A stretch of 64,000 nucleotides of DNA from positions 2,768,001 to 2,832,000 of the forward strand of contig JASKMD010000019.1 in assembly GCA_030144725.1 (NCBI GenBank), read 5' to 3'. This document shows positions 1 to 9,677 of this stretch, piece by piece (position 1 is the first letter of the stretch; each line of letters starts with the position of its first letter). Source of the DNA: Haematococcus lacustris. Lineage: Eukaryota > Chlorophyta > Chlorophyceae > Chlamydomonadales > Haematococcaceae. The notes below the pieces were generated by a model that had not been told where the DNA came from, made no database searches, and was given only the letters and a program-made list of their open reading frames with translations. The position numbers and the translations under genes were made by a program.

Positions 1-102
1 CCGGTGTCAAAAGCCGGGTTCGACTCCCGGAGACCTCTCCGTTGACTACGCCCTGAGGTCTTGAGCCACACAACCTATTATTCGCTGGTTTAACACGTAA
101 CA
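1..102 (+). repeat. 5' LTR of Ty3/gypsy element (cut by window start)
   Basis: The visible 102 bases match the last 102 bases of the right LTR (6679-6780) with no difference by eye, ending in CACGTAACA. The first 91 or so bases of this LTR lie outside the window, so the target-site duplication cannot be tested. Confidence 0.93.
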
Positions 103-103
103 A

Positions 104-119
104 TGGTTTCCGACCGAGG
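104..119 (+). other. primer-binding site of the Ty3 element
   Basis: TGGTTTCCGACCGAGG begins two bases after the left LTR, the usual place for a tRNA-primed minus-strand start. It would pair with a tRNA 3' end reading CCTCGGTCGGAAACCA; I do not recognise which tRNA that is. Confidence 0.6.
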
Positions 120-390
120 CTGACGCCTCCGGGTCACAAAAATCGATTTCGAGGCGTTCGTCGTAGAAACCGCTTGCTCGGAATACCCCGAGTTTTTCAG
201 CCGTGTGGAGCAGCATAATTGGCTCGCAAACTGCCGCGGTAAACTCAGTTTTCCGTGGGAGCCGCATCAAGAGCTAATTCTCCAGCAATATCGCGAGCAA
301 CTGTGGGATTGGTGGAAACGAAAGCATCAAATGGGTAAGTGAGCGCTTCAATAGCCGTTCGTCTGCCGTTCACAGCCGTTCGTCAGCCCT
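120..390 (+). other. Ty3 leader with an open coding-like stretch and splice donor
   Basis: Between primer site and gag there is a frame, open from about 134 and read through about 334, with protein-like composition (for example FVVETACSEYPEFF and REQLWDWWKRKHQM) but no ATG. It runs into a consensus donor GTAAGT at 335-340. Tandem copies of a short CAGCCGTTCGTC-type motif follow (about 354-386), ending in a CAG that could serve as acceptor. It may be a spliced leader exon or a relic of an N-terminal Gag extension. Confidence 0.4.
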
Positions 391-2316
391 TTGCTAGTCG
401 ACATGTCCAACTTGCTATTTACAGCCGCTGAGGTGCGTTCAATGAGCGGTGCACTGAGTTGCTTGACGCGTGCACAACACCAACAGCTGTTGACATGTCG
501 CACAAAGAAGGAATTCCGTGACATGTTGTGCTTCTTGTATGGTGATGCTTTGCTTCCAGAAATCGATACAGAGGCCCGGAATCAGCTTGTTCATTCGGCC
601 TCAAACCAGCAGCAGGTACAACAGGTGCAACAGAGGTTAGCAAACCTGAGCACTGTACCACAGCAAAATGTTGCTGCCCATGGCGCGCAAGCAGCTGAGC
701 AGCAGAATTTCGCGGCCTTAGGCGCGGGGCAGCAGAATGTAGCAGCCCAACAATCCAGTAACGCGGCCATAGGCGCGGGACAGCAAAATGCTGCCAGCAG
801 CGTTCCGCTGTTTAGCTTCACGCCCATTGCAGGTATGCCAATATCGCAAATGGGTATGCAATGCGAACCAACACCCGTACCTGATAACACTCTTCACTTG
901 TCGACCGCAGTGCCGACAGCGGTGCCCAGTGCACCCCAGCCCCAACCACAAGCCCAACCTCAGCCTCAGCATGTACAGCAACTGGCCCAGGAGGTCGCCG
1001 CTGCAGCGACAGTAGTCGCAGCGGCCGGGCCAGGAGAGGCCAAGACAGCGGCTATTAATGCCTTCACAAGCTCAGCTCAACAGCTGATAACTGCAGTTGG
1101 ACGTCTGCACGCCATAGAGCCGGTGAGCCGTGCTCAATCTGCAGCCTTGCATGTAGAGCCAACCCAGATGGCCAGAAGCAATGTCAGAGTCACGCTCCCT
1201 GTAATTAAGAAATGGAGCAGCAAGGACTTGCTAGAGGGCAGGGACTTTGACATGTTTGTCACTGACGTGCGACGCTATGCGTCTGCATTGAATCAGGAGC
1301 TCACTGAGACACTCCTGCTCCACTCAACAGATGACCTACGCAAGGTGGTTGGTGTCAAGGTGAGCCAAGCCCACAGCCAGGGCAAGGCTATGACAGCCGA
1401 TGAAGTGATAACTTACATGAAAGAGCTGATAGGGTACCACCTGCATGACACCAAGCACATTGCCATGAATCGGCTTGTGCAAGGCCTTGTGAAGCAGCAA
1501 CCAGGCCAAGCCGTGCTAGAGTACGCAGTAGCGTTCAGGTTAGAGGCCCTCAAGGCTGCTGAAGTGCCGCAGCCCATCCTCTGTGACAAGTTTGTCAGAG
1601 GTCTCACACCCGACCTGCGTCAGAAGTGCGCACGAGATAGTGACGGTCTAGTATGGACTGATCTGAATGCATGCATCCAGTATGCTGCAGGCAAAGAGGC
1701 AGGCATGGCCAGCACCACCAAACCTGTTGTGGCAGTAGCACCAGATGCACAGCACAATGCTGTAGCTGCTTTGCCCAAGTGGAACAGGGGTGATCGGTCT
1801 AGTGGCCGTGGTGGTTTCTCTCAAAGAGCCTTTGCTGCTCGCAATGCGCAGGGCATGTCAGTGTCGGATGATGGTCGCCACATCCAGAATGTGGATGGCA
1901 GCTGGCGTGAAGTGGGTGGTCAGCCTGCGCAGCAGCGCTATGTCTCAGCGGCTCAGCCCTCCCACCCTTCAACCCACCCTCCAACCCACCCTTCCAGCGC
2001 AGCTGTGCCACAGCATGAGTCAGCGCCGCACCATGCAAGGGGTGCCAGGGGTGCACGTCAGTACCGGTACAACCCGTACGCAGCACCGCCGCCCATGGGG
2101 CGTGGCAGGGGGCGTGGTGGCCAGCCTTCAGGATCAGCGTCAGGCCGGGGAATGCCACCGGGCCGAGGCAGGGGCCGTGGATACCCGCGTCAGGTTACCT
2201 GGCAGCCAGCTGAGACCTGGCCTGTGGCAGCAGCCCCTGTGTACCAGCCTGAGCTGTGCGAGGGTTGCGGTTATCCGTACCCTGAGTGCCAGTGCCCTTA
2301 TGAGGCTGATTGCTAG
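391..2316 (+). CDS. Ty3/gypsy Gag polyprotein
   Basis: A 641-residue frame. The N-terminal third is rich in Gln and Ala. The middle (about residues 270-450) resembles the Retrotrans_gag capsid domain, with segments such as AMNRLVQGLVKQQPGQ and FRLEALKAAEVPQP followed by CDKFVRGLTPDLR. The C-terminal part is a basic Gly/Arg-rich RNA-binding tail ending in a Cys-rich stretch (CEGCGYPYPECQCPYEADC) that may stand in for a zinc knuckle. It ends at a TAG (2314-2316), after which the same frame stays open into the protease region, so Gag and Pro-Pol are separated by one in-frame stop. Gag would form the virus-like particle core. Confidence 0.85.
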   Translation: MLVDMSNLLFTAAEVRSMSGALSCLTRAQHQQLLTCRTKKEFRDMLCFLYGDALLPEIDTEARNQLVHSASNQQQVQQVQQRLANLSTVPQQNVAAHGAQAAEQQNFAALGAGQQNVAAQQSSNAAIGAGQQNAASSVPLFSFTPIAGMPISQMGMQCEPTPVPDNTLHLSTAVPTAVPSAPQPQPQAQPQPQHVQQLAQEVAAAATVVAAAGPGEAKTAAINAFTSSAQQLITAVGRLHAIEPVSRAQSAALHVEPTQMARSNVRVTLPVIKKWSSKDLLEGRDFDMFVTDVRRYASALNQELTETLLLHSTDDLRKVVGVKVSQAHSQGKAMTADEVITYMKELIGYHLHDTKHIAMNRLVQGLVKQQPGQAVLEYAVAFRLEALKAAEVPQPILCDKFVRGLTPDLRQKCARDSDGLVWTDLNACIQYAAGKEAGMASTTKPVVAVAPDAQHNAVAALPKWNRGDRSSGRGGFSQRAFAARNAQGMSVSDDGRHIQNVDGSWREVGGQPAQQRYVSAAQPSHPSTHPPTHPSSAAVPQHESAPHHARGARGARQYRYNPYAAPPPMGRGRGRGGQPSGSASGRGMPPGRGRGRGYPRQVTWQPAETWPVAAAPVYQPELCEGCGYPYPECQCPYEADC

Positions 2317-3205
2317 GAATTTGCCTGGACTAGTTATGGATGTGACTTACCAGGTATTGAGCAGGGCCAGTTGCCTAACACATTGCTGTATGTAAGAGAT
2401 GTACACAATGATGTCTCTCAGCAACCGTTCCTGACTCCCAACATCCTTGGCGCTGTCTGCACGCCAATAAAAACAAAGCAGCTAGCCCTCCCCTTTGTCT
2501 TCACAGCAAGGCTTGGAGGCAGAGAGTGTGTGGCTATGATTGACACAGGCGCCACGTACACAATCCTGTCTGAGAAGTGGCTGAAGAAGAAGAAGAAGAC
2601 TACTCCGGTATTCACCGGCGTGCATTAAGGGAGGAGCTACCGCCTGGGGCGCGGCCTGCTCCCACCAATCGAGCCAAAAGAAGAGGCGACCCCCCGAGAA
2701 GTGGCTGAATACCAACCCCACAGCAGACGTCACTCTAGCACCATTGGAGCACAAGGTGCAGGTGCTTGCAGCAAACAATGCTGTGCTACCCATTACCAGC
2801 CAGGTGCATGGAATGGTGTGCATGCAAAAGTCGTTGACACCTGTCGTGGCTAAAATTCTGCCTCAAATGCTTGATGGCATTGATCTAATTCTTGGTGCTG
2901 ATTGGCAAAAATCGCATAACGCGCTACTAGACGTCAGCACTAACATCTGCCACATCCAAGTACAAGGCAAAAAACACAAGCTTCATTCTCAACATCTCAA
3001 ATTTCAACCTGGCATTGCAGTCTTGACCCACATGGCAAACAGCAACAAGCCTGTGGAGCAGTGCAGCGCGCAGCAAGCAGCGCGAGCACTCAGGAAAGGC
3101 TGCCCAAGTGTCTTGGTGTTGGTGCAACCTGATGATGGCGATGCTGATGAAGGATGGCACAGTGGGTCGCTTGCTTCGGTGATTGCGGGCAGTGCTAAAA
3201 AATAA
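2317..3205 (+). pseudogene. Ty3 aspartic protease region, disrupted
   Basis: Downstream of the gag TAG the same frame encodes an aspartic protease with its active-site D-T-G-A (Asp codon 2542-2544). At 2572 the motif GAGAAGTGGCTGAA occurs, and it recurs at 2696-2709. The 124 bp between the two starts shift the frame and introduce a stop at 2626-2628. After the second copy the protease resumes in the next frame, including the flap-side L-I-L-G-A-D-W (about 2890-2910), until TAA at 3203-3205. The pieces look like one protease split by an insertion flanked by a 14-bp direct repeat. Whether this copy can produce active enzyme is doubtful. Confidence 0.8.
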
Positions 3206-3220
3206 AAAACTGAACAACAT

Positions 3221-5890
3221 GTGCATGGGCTCATGCCCCAGAGTGAGGTGGATTCCTTGGTACATGACATGTATCCCGAGGTCTTCCAAGACATGCCATC
3301 GGGGCTGCCACCTGACCGTGGAGTTGGGCATACCATTCGCATGGTGCCTGATCACGTGCCACCTTATCAGCGTTCTAGGCGCTACACCCTCAGAGAAATG
3401 AATGAAATGAAAAAGCAAGTGGCCGAGCTGCTAGCTAAAAAGCTCATTGAGCCTAGCTGCAGTCCTTACGGCGCTCCAGTCCTATTTGTGGAAAAGCGTG
3501 ATGGGACTTTGAGGATGTGTGTCGACTACCGAGCACTAAACAAGCTTACGGTGCGGGATAGGTATCCCCTACCACGCATTGATGACCTCTTTGACAAACT
3601 GCAAGGCAAAACAATCTTCAGCTCTTTGGATCTGCAAAGTGGCTACCACCAGATCCGTATCACCCCTGAGGATGTGCCAAAGACGGCATTTGTGACACCT
3701 GAAGGCCAGTTCCAGTACAAAGTGCTGAGCTTTGGGTTGACAAATGCACCGGCTACATTCCAACGTGTCATGAACCGTGTGTTCGAGAAACAGCTCAAAG
3801 AGGGCTTTGTGCTCGTGTATCTGGACGACATCCTGGTAATGAGCAGCTCACCAGAAGAGCATGCTATGCATTTAAAAGAAGTACTGCAAGTAATGAAAGA
3901 CAACCAGTTGTATGCCAAACTGAGCAAGTGTGACTTCAACAGACCAGAACTGAAGTTCTTGGGGCATATCGTCGGCAGGCAAGGAATTGCAGTAGACCCT
4001 GCCAAGGTGCAAGTCATCAAGGAGTGGCCTGTCCCTACATCCCTCAAAGAGCTACAAGCTTTCCTGGGGTTGGCCAACTTCTTCCGGCGATTCATTGCTG
4101 GTTACAGCACCATCGCTGCCCCACTCACACACTTGACCGGTGAGAAAGTGGCTGCCGGTACCAACTGGCAAGAACTGGGAGAGCCTGCTTTAAGAGCTTT
4201 CAACGCTCTCAAGCAAGCTCTATGCTCCACTCCAGTGCTGGCGCTCCCTGACCCCAACCAGCCGTTTGAAGTGTGGTCTGATGCCTCACTCGTCGGCACG
4301 GGAGGTGTTCTCTTGCAGGGTGGTAGAGTGGTGGCATACACCAGCCACAAATTCTCCCCTGCACAGATGAAATACACCACAGGAGAGCAAGAACTTCTGG
4401 GTATCATCAGAGCACTGCAAGAATGGCGCTGCTACCTTGACGGCGCCGTGCATGTGACCATCGTGACTGACCACAACCCATTGATCTATCTCAAGACACA
4501 GACAAATCTCTCCAGGCGGCAAGCCCGATGGATGGAGTTCCTGGCACGCTTTAACCATCACATTGAGTACAAGCCAGGCAAGGGCAATGTGGCAGATCCA
4601 CTGAGTCGCAATCCTGCTCTGACATACCAGATGACCAGCACTGGCAGTGATGACGATGACGGAGAGCCTATCATGGTCTCCGTTGGTGCCGCCCTATGTG
4701 TGTCTGGCGTGTATGCCCTGGTGTTGACACGGCGCCAAGCTGGGCTGCTGCAACAGCAGTCCACTGGTCAGCCTCCACCGGCTGCGCCATGCCCTCCAGC
4801 TGACACACGCCGCCACAGACGCCCATGCGCTGATGGTCGGGCTGTCGTCCCTAACCCTGTCGCCCCATGTGATGAGTGGCTTGGTGGGGGGGAGACCCAG
4901 CTGGACTCGGCCACACACACACCTGCGGCGAGCACCGAGTACAGCACGACAACAGGTGACTCACTCATAGAGGCAATCATTAAAGGCTACAGCACCGACG
5001 AGCGGTTCGCTGATCGTGCCTACACACAAGCCTATGAGTTGAGCGAAGCGGGGCTATGGATGTCCGGTGGCAAGGTGGTTGTGCCTAAGAGCCCCCTTGT
5101 CAAGAGGCAGGTGCTTGAGTCATGCCATGATGCCAACTATGCTGGTCACATGGGCATCAGCAAGACATGGCATGGCGTGAACCGCTATTTCACGTGGCCG
5201 GGCATGCGCAAGGATGTGGAGGACTATGTGCGGCAATGTGATGCCTGCCAGCGCAACAAGCCCAGCACCCGCCTCAAGGCCGGCAAGCTCCAACCCCTGT
5301 CTATACCTGGTCGTCGCTGGGAAAGCATAAGTATGGACATGATTGTAAAACTGCCCAAGAGTGGGAAGCAAAACTATGACAGCATCATGGTCTATGTCGA
5401 CAGACTCAGCAAGATGGTGCATCTGGTCCCTACACACGAGGCAATCAGTGCTGCAGACGCTGCCCGGCTGTTCTATCGTGAAGTGGTGCGGCTACATGGC
5501 CTGCCGGCCTCGGTCGTGAGTGACCGTGGTCCTATCTTCAACAGCCAGTACTGGAGGCATGTGTGCGAGCTGTGCCACACCCAGCTGTGTATGTCCAGTG
5601 CCTACCATCCTGAGACTGACGGCCAGACCGAAAGAGCTAACAGAATCATTGAAGAAATGCTAAGACATTATGTCGATGAGAACCACAGTGACTGGGCAGA
5701 CCACTTGCCTTGGGTTGAGTTCGCCATCAACAACTCATGGCACGAGACGGTGCGCAATTCGCCATTCTTCCTCAATTATGGCCAACATCCGCTGACGCCA
5801 GCTGTGATGGACCTACCACGCAAAGTGCCTAAGGCAGCTGAGTTTGTGGAGGGTATCAAAAAGGCTGTGCGGAAAGCCAAACAATGCTAG
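3221..5890 (+). CDS. Ty3/gypsy reverse transcriptase, RNase H and integrase
   Basis: An 889-residue frame, in phase with the preceding protease half and separated from it by the TAA at 3203. RT carries the catalytic Y-L-D-D (residues 200-203) plus DYRALNKLTVRDRYPLPRID and SSLDLQSGYHQIRI. RNase H follows, with FEVWSDASLVGTGG and a VTDHNPL segment. Integrase has the HHCC zinc-binding N-terminus (CHDANYAGHMG to RQCDACQRNK) and a DDE core (SMDMIVKLP, VVSDRGPIFNS, ETDGQTERANRII). Domain order RT-RNaseH-INT defines Ty3/gypsy. It ends at TAG 5888-5890, with the frame continuing open behind it. Confidence 0.93.
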   Translation: MHGLMPQSEVDSLVHDMYPEVFQDMPSGLPPDRGVGHTIRMVPDHVPPYQRSRRYTLREMNEMKKQVAELLAKKLIEPSCSPYGAPVLFVEKRDGTLRMCVDYRALNKLTVRDRYPLPRIDDLFDKLQGKTIFSSLDLQSGYHQIRITPEDVPKTAFVTPEGQFQYKVLSFGLTNAPATFQRVMNRVFEKQLKEGFVLVYLDDILVMSSSPEEHAMHLKEVLQVMKDNQLYAKLSKCDFNRPELKFLGHIVGRQGIAVDPAKVQVIKEWPVPTSLKELQAFLGLANFFRRFIAGYSTIAAPLTHLTGEKVAAGTNWQELGEPALRAFNALKQALCSTPVLALPDPNQPFEVWSDASLVGTGGVLLQGGRVVAYTSHKFSPAQMKYTTGEQELLGIIRALQEWRCYLDGAVHVTIVTDHNPLIYLKTQTNLSRRQARWMEFLARFNHHIEYKPGKGNVADPLSRNPALTYQMTSTGSDDDDGEPIMVSVGAALCVSGVYALVLTRRQAGLLQQQSTGQPPPAAPCPPADTRRHRRPCADGRAVVPNPVAPCDEWLGGGETQLDSATHTPAASTEYSTTTGDSLIEAIIKGYSTDERFADRAYTQAYELSEAGLWMSGGKVVVPKSPLVKRQVLESCHDANYAGHMGISKTWHGVNRYFTWPGMRKDVEDYVRQCDACQRNKPSTRLKAGKLQPLSIPGRRWESISMDMIVKLPKSGKQNYDSIMVYVDRLSKMVHLVPTHEAISAADAARLFYREVVRLHGLPASVVSDRGPIFNSQYWRHVCELCHTQLCMSSAYHPETDGQTERANRIIEEMLRHYVDENHSDWADHLPWVEFAINNSWHETVRNSPFFLNYGQHPLTPAVMDLPRKVPKAAEFVEGIKKAVRKAKQC

Positions 5891-5893
5891 CGA

Positions 5894-6445
5894 GTGGCTC
5901 AGCAGCGGATGAAAGCATTGGTCGATGGCAAGCGACGTGAAGTCTCGTATCACCCGGGTGCACAGGTGTTGCTCAGTACTGTCAACATGAGAAACAACCA
6001 AAATGAGCAAGGAGTGCGAAAACTGAAACCACGATATGTGGGGCCCTTCACAGTGCTGCGAATGATTGGCAAGGTGGCAGTACAACTGCATCTGCCCCCT
6101 AGCTGGAACCGCATGCACAACGTGTTCCATGTGTCCCTAGTCAAGCCCTACTGTGGGAACCAAACGCCTAACTTAGCGGCACCGCCTCCCGTGCAGTGGC
6201 TAGAAGGAGAACCTGTCTATGAGGTTGAGAAGCTGCTGGCTCACAGGGTCGTGAAGCTCAAAGGCCGCAACCGGGGCAAGGGCCGGCCCAAGAGCAAAGA
6301 GGCGAAGAAAGGCTTGGAGTTCCTAGTTCGGTGGGCTGGCTACTCGGAGGAGCATGACACGTGGGAGCCACAAAAGAACCTCCTGAACTGTGAAGAGGCA
6401 ATGCAAGCTTACATTGAGCAGCATGGAGCACTGCCAGAGCTCTAG
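5894..6445 (+). CDS. Ty3 integrase C-terminal part with chromodomain
   Basis: Same frame as the polymerase segment, beyond one TAG. It starts with the integrase C-terminal domain (GPFTVLRMIGKVAVQL, WNRMHNVFHVSLVKPY) and ends in a chromodomain (FLVRWAGYSEEHDTWEP). This places the element among chromoviruses, in which the chromodomain is known to steer integration to particular chromatin. In an intact element it would be the C-terminus of one Pol protein, so the stop at 5888 is either decay or recoding. Confidence 0.88.
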   Translation: MAQQRMKALVDGKRREVSYHPGAQVLLSTVNMRNNQNEQGVRKLKPRYVGPFTVLRMIGKVAVQLHLPPSWNRMHNVFHVSLVKPYCGNQTPNLAAPPPVQWLEGEPVYEVEKLLAHRVVKLKGRNRGKGRPKSKEAKKGLEFLVRWAGYSEEHDTWEPQKNLLNCEEAMQAYIEQHGALPEL

Positions 6446-6587
6446 ATCTCAAGCTCTTTACTAATGCTTTTGACACTAAGCGTTGAGGCGCGAGTCCCGG
6501 CACTATTGCATGTCGCCGGGGCGGGGCAATCACCTAGACACACCAGCTGAGGACAGCTGATTCAACAATGAACCTGGTGGGGGGGAA
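6446..6587 (+). other. Ty3 3' untranslated region and polypurine tract
   Basis: Non-coding stretch after the chromodomain frame. The tract GGTGGGGGGGAA (6576-6587), purine apart from one T, sits immediately before the right LTR, as expected for the plus-strand primer. Confidence 0.75.
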
Positions 6588-6780
6588 TGTAACGTGGGAA
6601 TGCGCCAGGCTATTATGCCAATAAGGCCGCCCGTTCGTATACCCTCTAATAACCAGTGTGTAGTAGGAAGTGTGGTGACCGGTGTCAAAAGCCGGGTTCG
6701 ACTCCCGGAGACCTCTCCGTTGACTACGCCCTGAGGTCTTGAGCCACACAACCTATTATTCGCTGGTTTAACACGTAACA
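6588..6780 (+). repeat. 3' LTR of the Ty3 element
   Basis: A 193-bp LTR starting TGTAACGTG and ending CACGTAACA, near-perfect terminal inverted ends with canonical TG...CA. It contains CCGGG-TTCGACT-CCCGG (6692-6708), a perfect 5-bp stem with a 7-base loop identical in form to a tRNA T-arm and matching the pol III B-box consensus. The next base begins the GGGCT satellite. Confidence 0.93.
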
Positions 6781-7485
6781 GGCTGGGCTGGGCTGGGCTG
6801 GGTTGGGCTGGGCTGGGCTGGGCTGGGCTGGGCTGGGCTGGGCTGGGCTGGGCTGGGCTGGGCTGGGCTGGGCTGGGCTGGGCTGGGCTGGGCTGGGCTG
6901 GGCTGGGCTGGGCTGGGCTGGGCTGGGCTGGGCTGGGCTGGGCTGGGCTGGGCTGGGCTGGGCTGGGCTGGGCTGGGCTGGGCTGGGCTGGGCTGGGCTG
7001 GGCTGGGCTGGGCTGGGCTGGGCTGGGCTGGGCTGGGCTGGGCTGGGCTGGGCTGGGCTGGGCTGGGCTGGGCTGGGCTGGGCTGGGCTGGGCTGGGCTG
7101 GGCTGGGCTGGGCTGGGCTGGGCTGGGCTGGGCTGGGCTGGGCTGGGCTGGGCTGGGCTGGGCTGGGCTGGGCTGGGCTGGGCTGGGCTGGGCTGGGCTG
7201 GGCTGGGCTGGGCTGGGCTGGGCTGGGCTGGGCTGGGCTGGGCTGGGCTGGGCTGGGCTGGGCTGGGCTGGGCTGGGCTGGGCTGGGCTGGGCTGGGCTG
7301 GGCTGGGCTGGGCTGGGCTGGGCTGGGCTGGGCTGGGCTGGGCTGGGCTGGGCTGGGCTGGGCTGGGCTGGGCTGGGCTGGGCTGGGCTGGGCTGGGCTG
7401 GGCTGGGCTGGGCTGGGCTGGGCTGGGCTGGGCTGGGCTGGGCTGGGCTGGGCTGGGCTGGGCTGGGCTGGGCTGGGCTGGGCTG
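6781..7485 (+). repeat. (GGGCT)n pentanucleotide satellite
   Basis: About 141 tandem copies of a 5-bp unit with one variant near the start (GGTTG) and degenerate units at the right edge. A 5-bp unit has no fixed codon phase, so frames without stops run through it on both strands; these are not genes. Same unit as the array at 40610-42817, opposite orientation. Confidence 0.97.
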
Positions 7486-8430
7486 AGGTGGGCTAGGCTG
7501 AGGTGGGCTAGGGGGGAGGGGAGGGGTGGCTGCTGGCATCACTTTACCTACCCCAACAACAAGGTGACACAACACAACAACACACAACACAACATGTGCA
7601 GATGGGGGCAAGGGACAGGAGTGTGAACATCAAGCCTGCAGCCAGCAAGAGGCATCCTTGTGATTAGGCTGGGCATTGGGGGCCACTCATGTCCAGGGGC
7701 CGGCCACTCACACTTTTGCTCCATGTCATGCCTTGCTGACTCCTTATTGGCCTCCTTAATGGCTGCTGCTCTACGCCATTGTGGCCTTGCTTGCAACCAC
7801 CAAGCCATGCTACCTGTCATGCTCATGCTGTCTACAACTGCAGGCAGTCATCAGTCAGCCAAGGCTTAGCAAGCAGATGAACAAGATTAACACCCCAGCT
7901 GCATGTGCACTTACCGGAAGTCCAAGCTGACGCTCCAACGCCTCCTACCTGCTGTTCTTGGCCACTGCTCATGCGATGACGACCAGCTTCTTTATCAAGC
8001 TGATTCGAATAATTGCGATAGTTGGCGATAGTTGGCGCGCGTAGTGAAGCCTTTGACCTGGTTCTACACCTGAGCGACAGTGCTTTCCTTCCCTCCAAAG
8101 GTTTGAGTGGTGGTATGGGCAAACTTGGGCAGACCATCCGACCCCAGCGCATTGGGGTCATCGGGGCTAGGCGCAGCCATCGCGCTGGTCCGCGGTGGAA
8201 GCGGATGCAAGATTCGAGGACATATAAAACATATAAAAGTTCTCAAGGTATATAAAACTATAAAAATAATTATAGGTGGGCCGGTCGCTCCCTAATGATG
8301 AGTAGGTAACCCCTTCCACAACCCCCTTCCATTCCACCCAACCCTACTCCTCGCCCATCCCCGCCCATCCCAACTCTCCAGCCCTCCCATCCTCCCACCC
8401 ACTCCCACTCCCTCCCACCCCCTGCAAGCC
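7486..8430. other. no gene seen; dispersed repeat
   Basis: About 7790-7960 is similar in the same orientation to about 38680-38860, with shared segments such as CACTTACCGGAAGTCC against CACTCACCGGAAGTCC. An AT-rich run with TATAAAA motifs lies at 8221-8275. No coding region was recognised. Confidence 0.5.
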
Positions 8431-9562
8431 ATGGGCAAGAGGCCGAGCAAAGCTCTCCGTGCCCATCTGAAGGCGTTAAATAGCTCTCCCCAGGCAGGCC
8501 ACCGCCACTGCCCTAATGGTATGAAGGCTGCGGTGGGCAGGGCACATGCTAAGGTGCAGCGGCTGCAGGATGTGGAGCAGTCCCTTATGGGCACCGTGGA
8601 TGGGTTGCAGGGCGACCTAGACGACCTGCAAGCAGCACACCAACGCCTGCAAGATGAGCATACGGCTTTGCCGCAGGTGGCATCCAGAACAGCAGCTACC
8701 AATTACTCCCTACGGGCTGCTCGACGCAGCCTCCAGGGTCAGGTCCAGGGTCAACTACCGGCACAAACGCCGCCCCCACCACTCCCCACTCACCTTCAAG
8801 CAGAGGCAGCAGCTGCTGGTTTTGGAGCAGCACCCCGTCTCACTAGAGGTGTTGAGGCGGTGTGCAGAGGCTGGCTACGGAAGGCTGGATAGCCATGGCC
8901 GGCCCATGGGCAGCATGGTAGAGCAGCTCAGCCCAGCCGGCCTCGCACTCTCACCAACAGACATCTTCATTCCAACTCAAGAGGGCCCTGTGGGAAGGCC
9001 AGCAGCCAGGACTGCACCCTATAATGCTCACCACTGCTTGAGCACCGTCAGGTTGCATCTAGAGACCGGTGTCAGCCGCCGTGCCCTCTCCCAGTGCCGG
9101 CAATTCTTTGTCTCTGAGCAGTGCGTCCTCCCCAACCCACACCGGCCAGGCAACATATCCACAGTTGGATCCAGATCGTGTCCACCTACATGCGGCGCAA
9201 GACCCTTGGTAAGATGCAAAGGGAAAGGCAGGGTGGCGTGGGTGGGAAGGGGTTGGGAGAGAGTGGAAGGGGGTGGAAGGGGGTGGAAGGGAGTGGGAGG
9301 GGGTGGGAGGGGGGGGCTGGAGGGGGGCTGAGGGGGGCCTGAGGCTGGGAATAACCGCATGTCTTTGCTCTGCTGCCTGCTTTCAGACCAACTATTGCGC
9401 GCAAAGGCAATACACCTGCAATTTGATGGGTGCACATGCGACCGCCATGGCAAGGTGCTCGCATTGCGAGTGACAGCAGCGGTCACCCCGCAGCACCTGC
9501 CACATGGCTGGGAGCAGAGTCCCTGTGGTGGGGCTGGAGCTAGGGCTGGGGCTGGGGCAGAA

Positions 9563-9677
9563 GCTGGGGCTGGGGCTGGGGCTGGGGCTGGGGCTGGGGC
9601 TGGGGCTGGGGCTGGGGCTGGGGCTGGGGCTGGGGCTGGGGCTGGGGCTGGGGCTGGGGCTGGGGCTGGGGCTGGGG
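9563..9677 (+). repeat. (GGGGCT)n hexanucleotide array inside the transposase frame
   Basis: About 19 regular copies of GGGGCT with degenerate copies on both sides (9529-9562 and about 9780-9830). Being a 6-mer it keeps frame and adds a Gly-Ala dipeptide repeat between the two catalytic Asp regions. Confidence 0.9.

Noticed and set aside
1..40. tRNA gene
   Set aside because: Only a T-arm hairpin is present; no D-arm, anticodon stem or acceptor stem can be drawn around it.
46..270. Minus-strand open frame across the left LTR and leader
   Set aside because: Antisense to the retrotransposon, no domain, and its right-LTR counterpart runs straight into satellite.
2314..5890. Nuclear reassignment of TAG or TAA suggested by stops in the Ty3 frame
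   Set aside because: Host genes in the window end with TAG, TAA and TGA at family-appropriate positions, so the standard code holds.
8431..8892. Independent coiled-coil gene
   Set aside because: It lies immediately upstream of transposase-like frames and shows no separate gene structure; treated as part of the decayed transposon.
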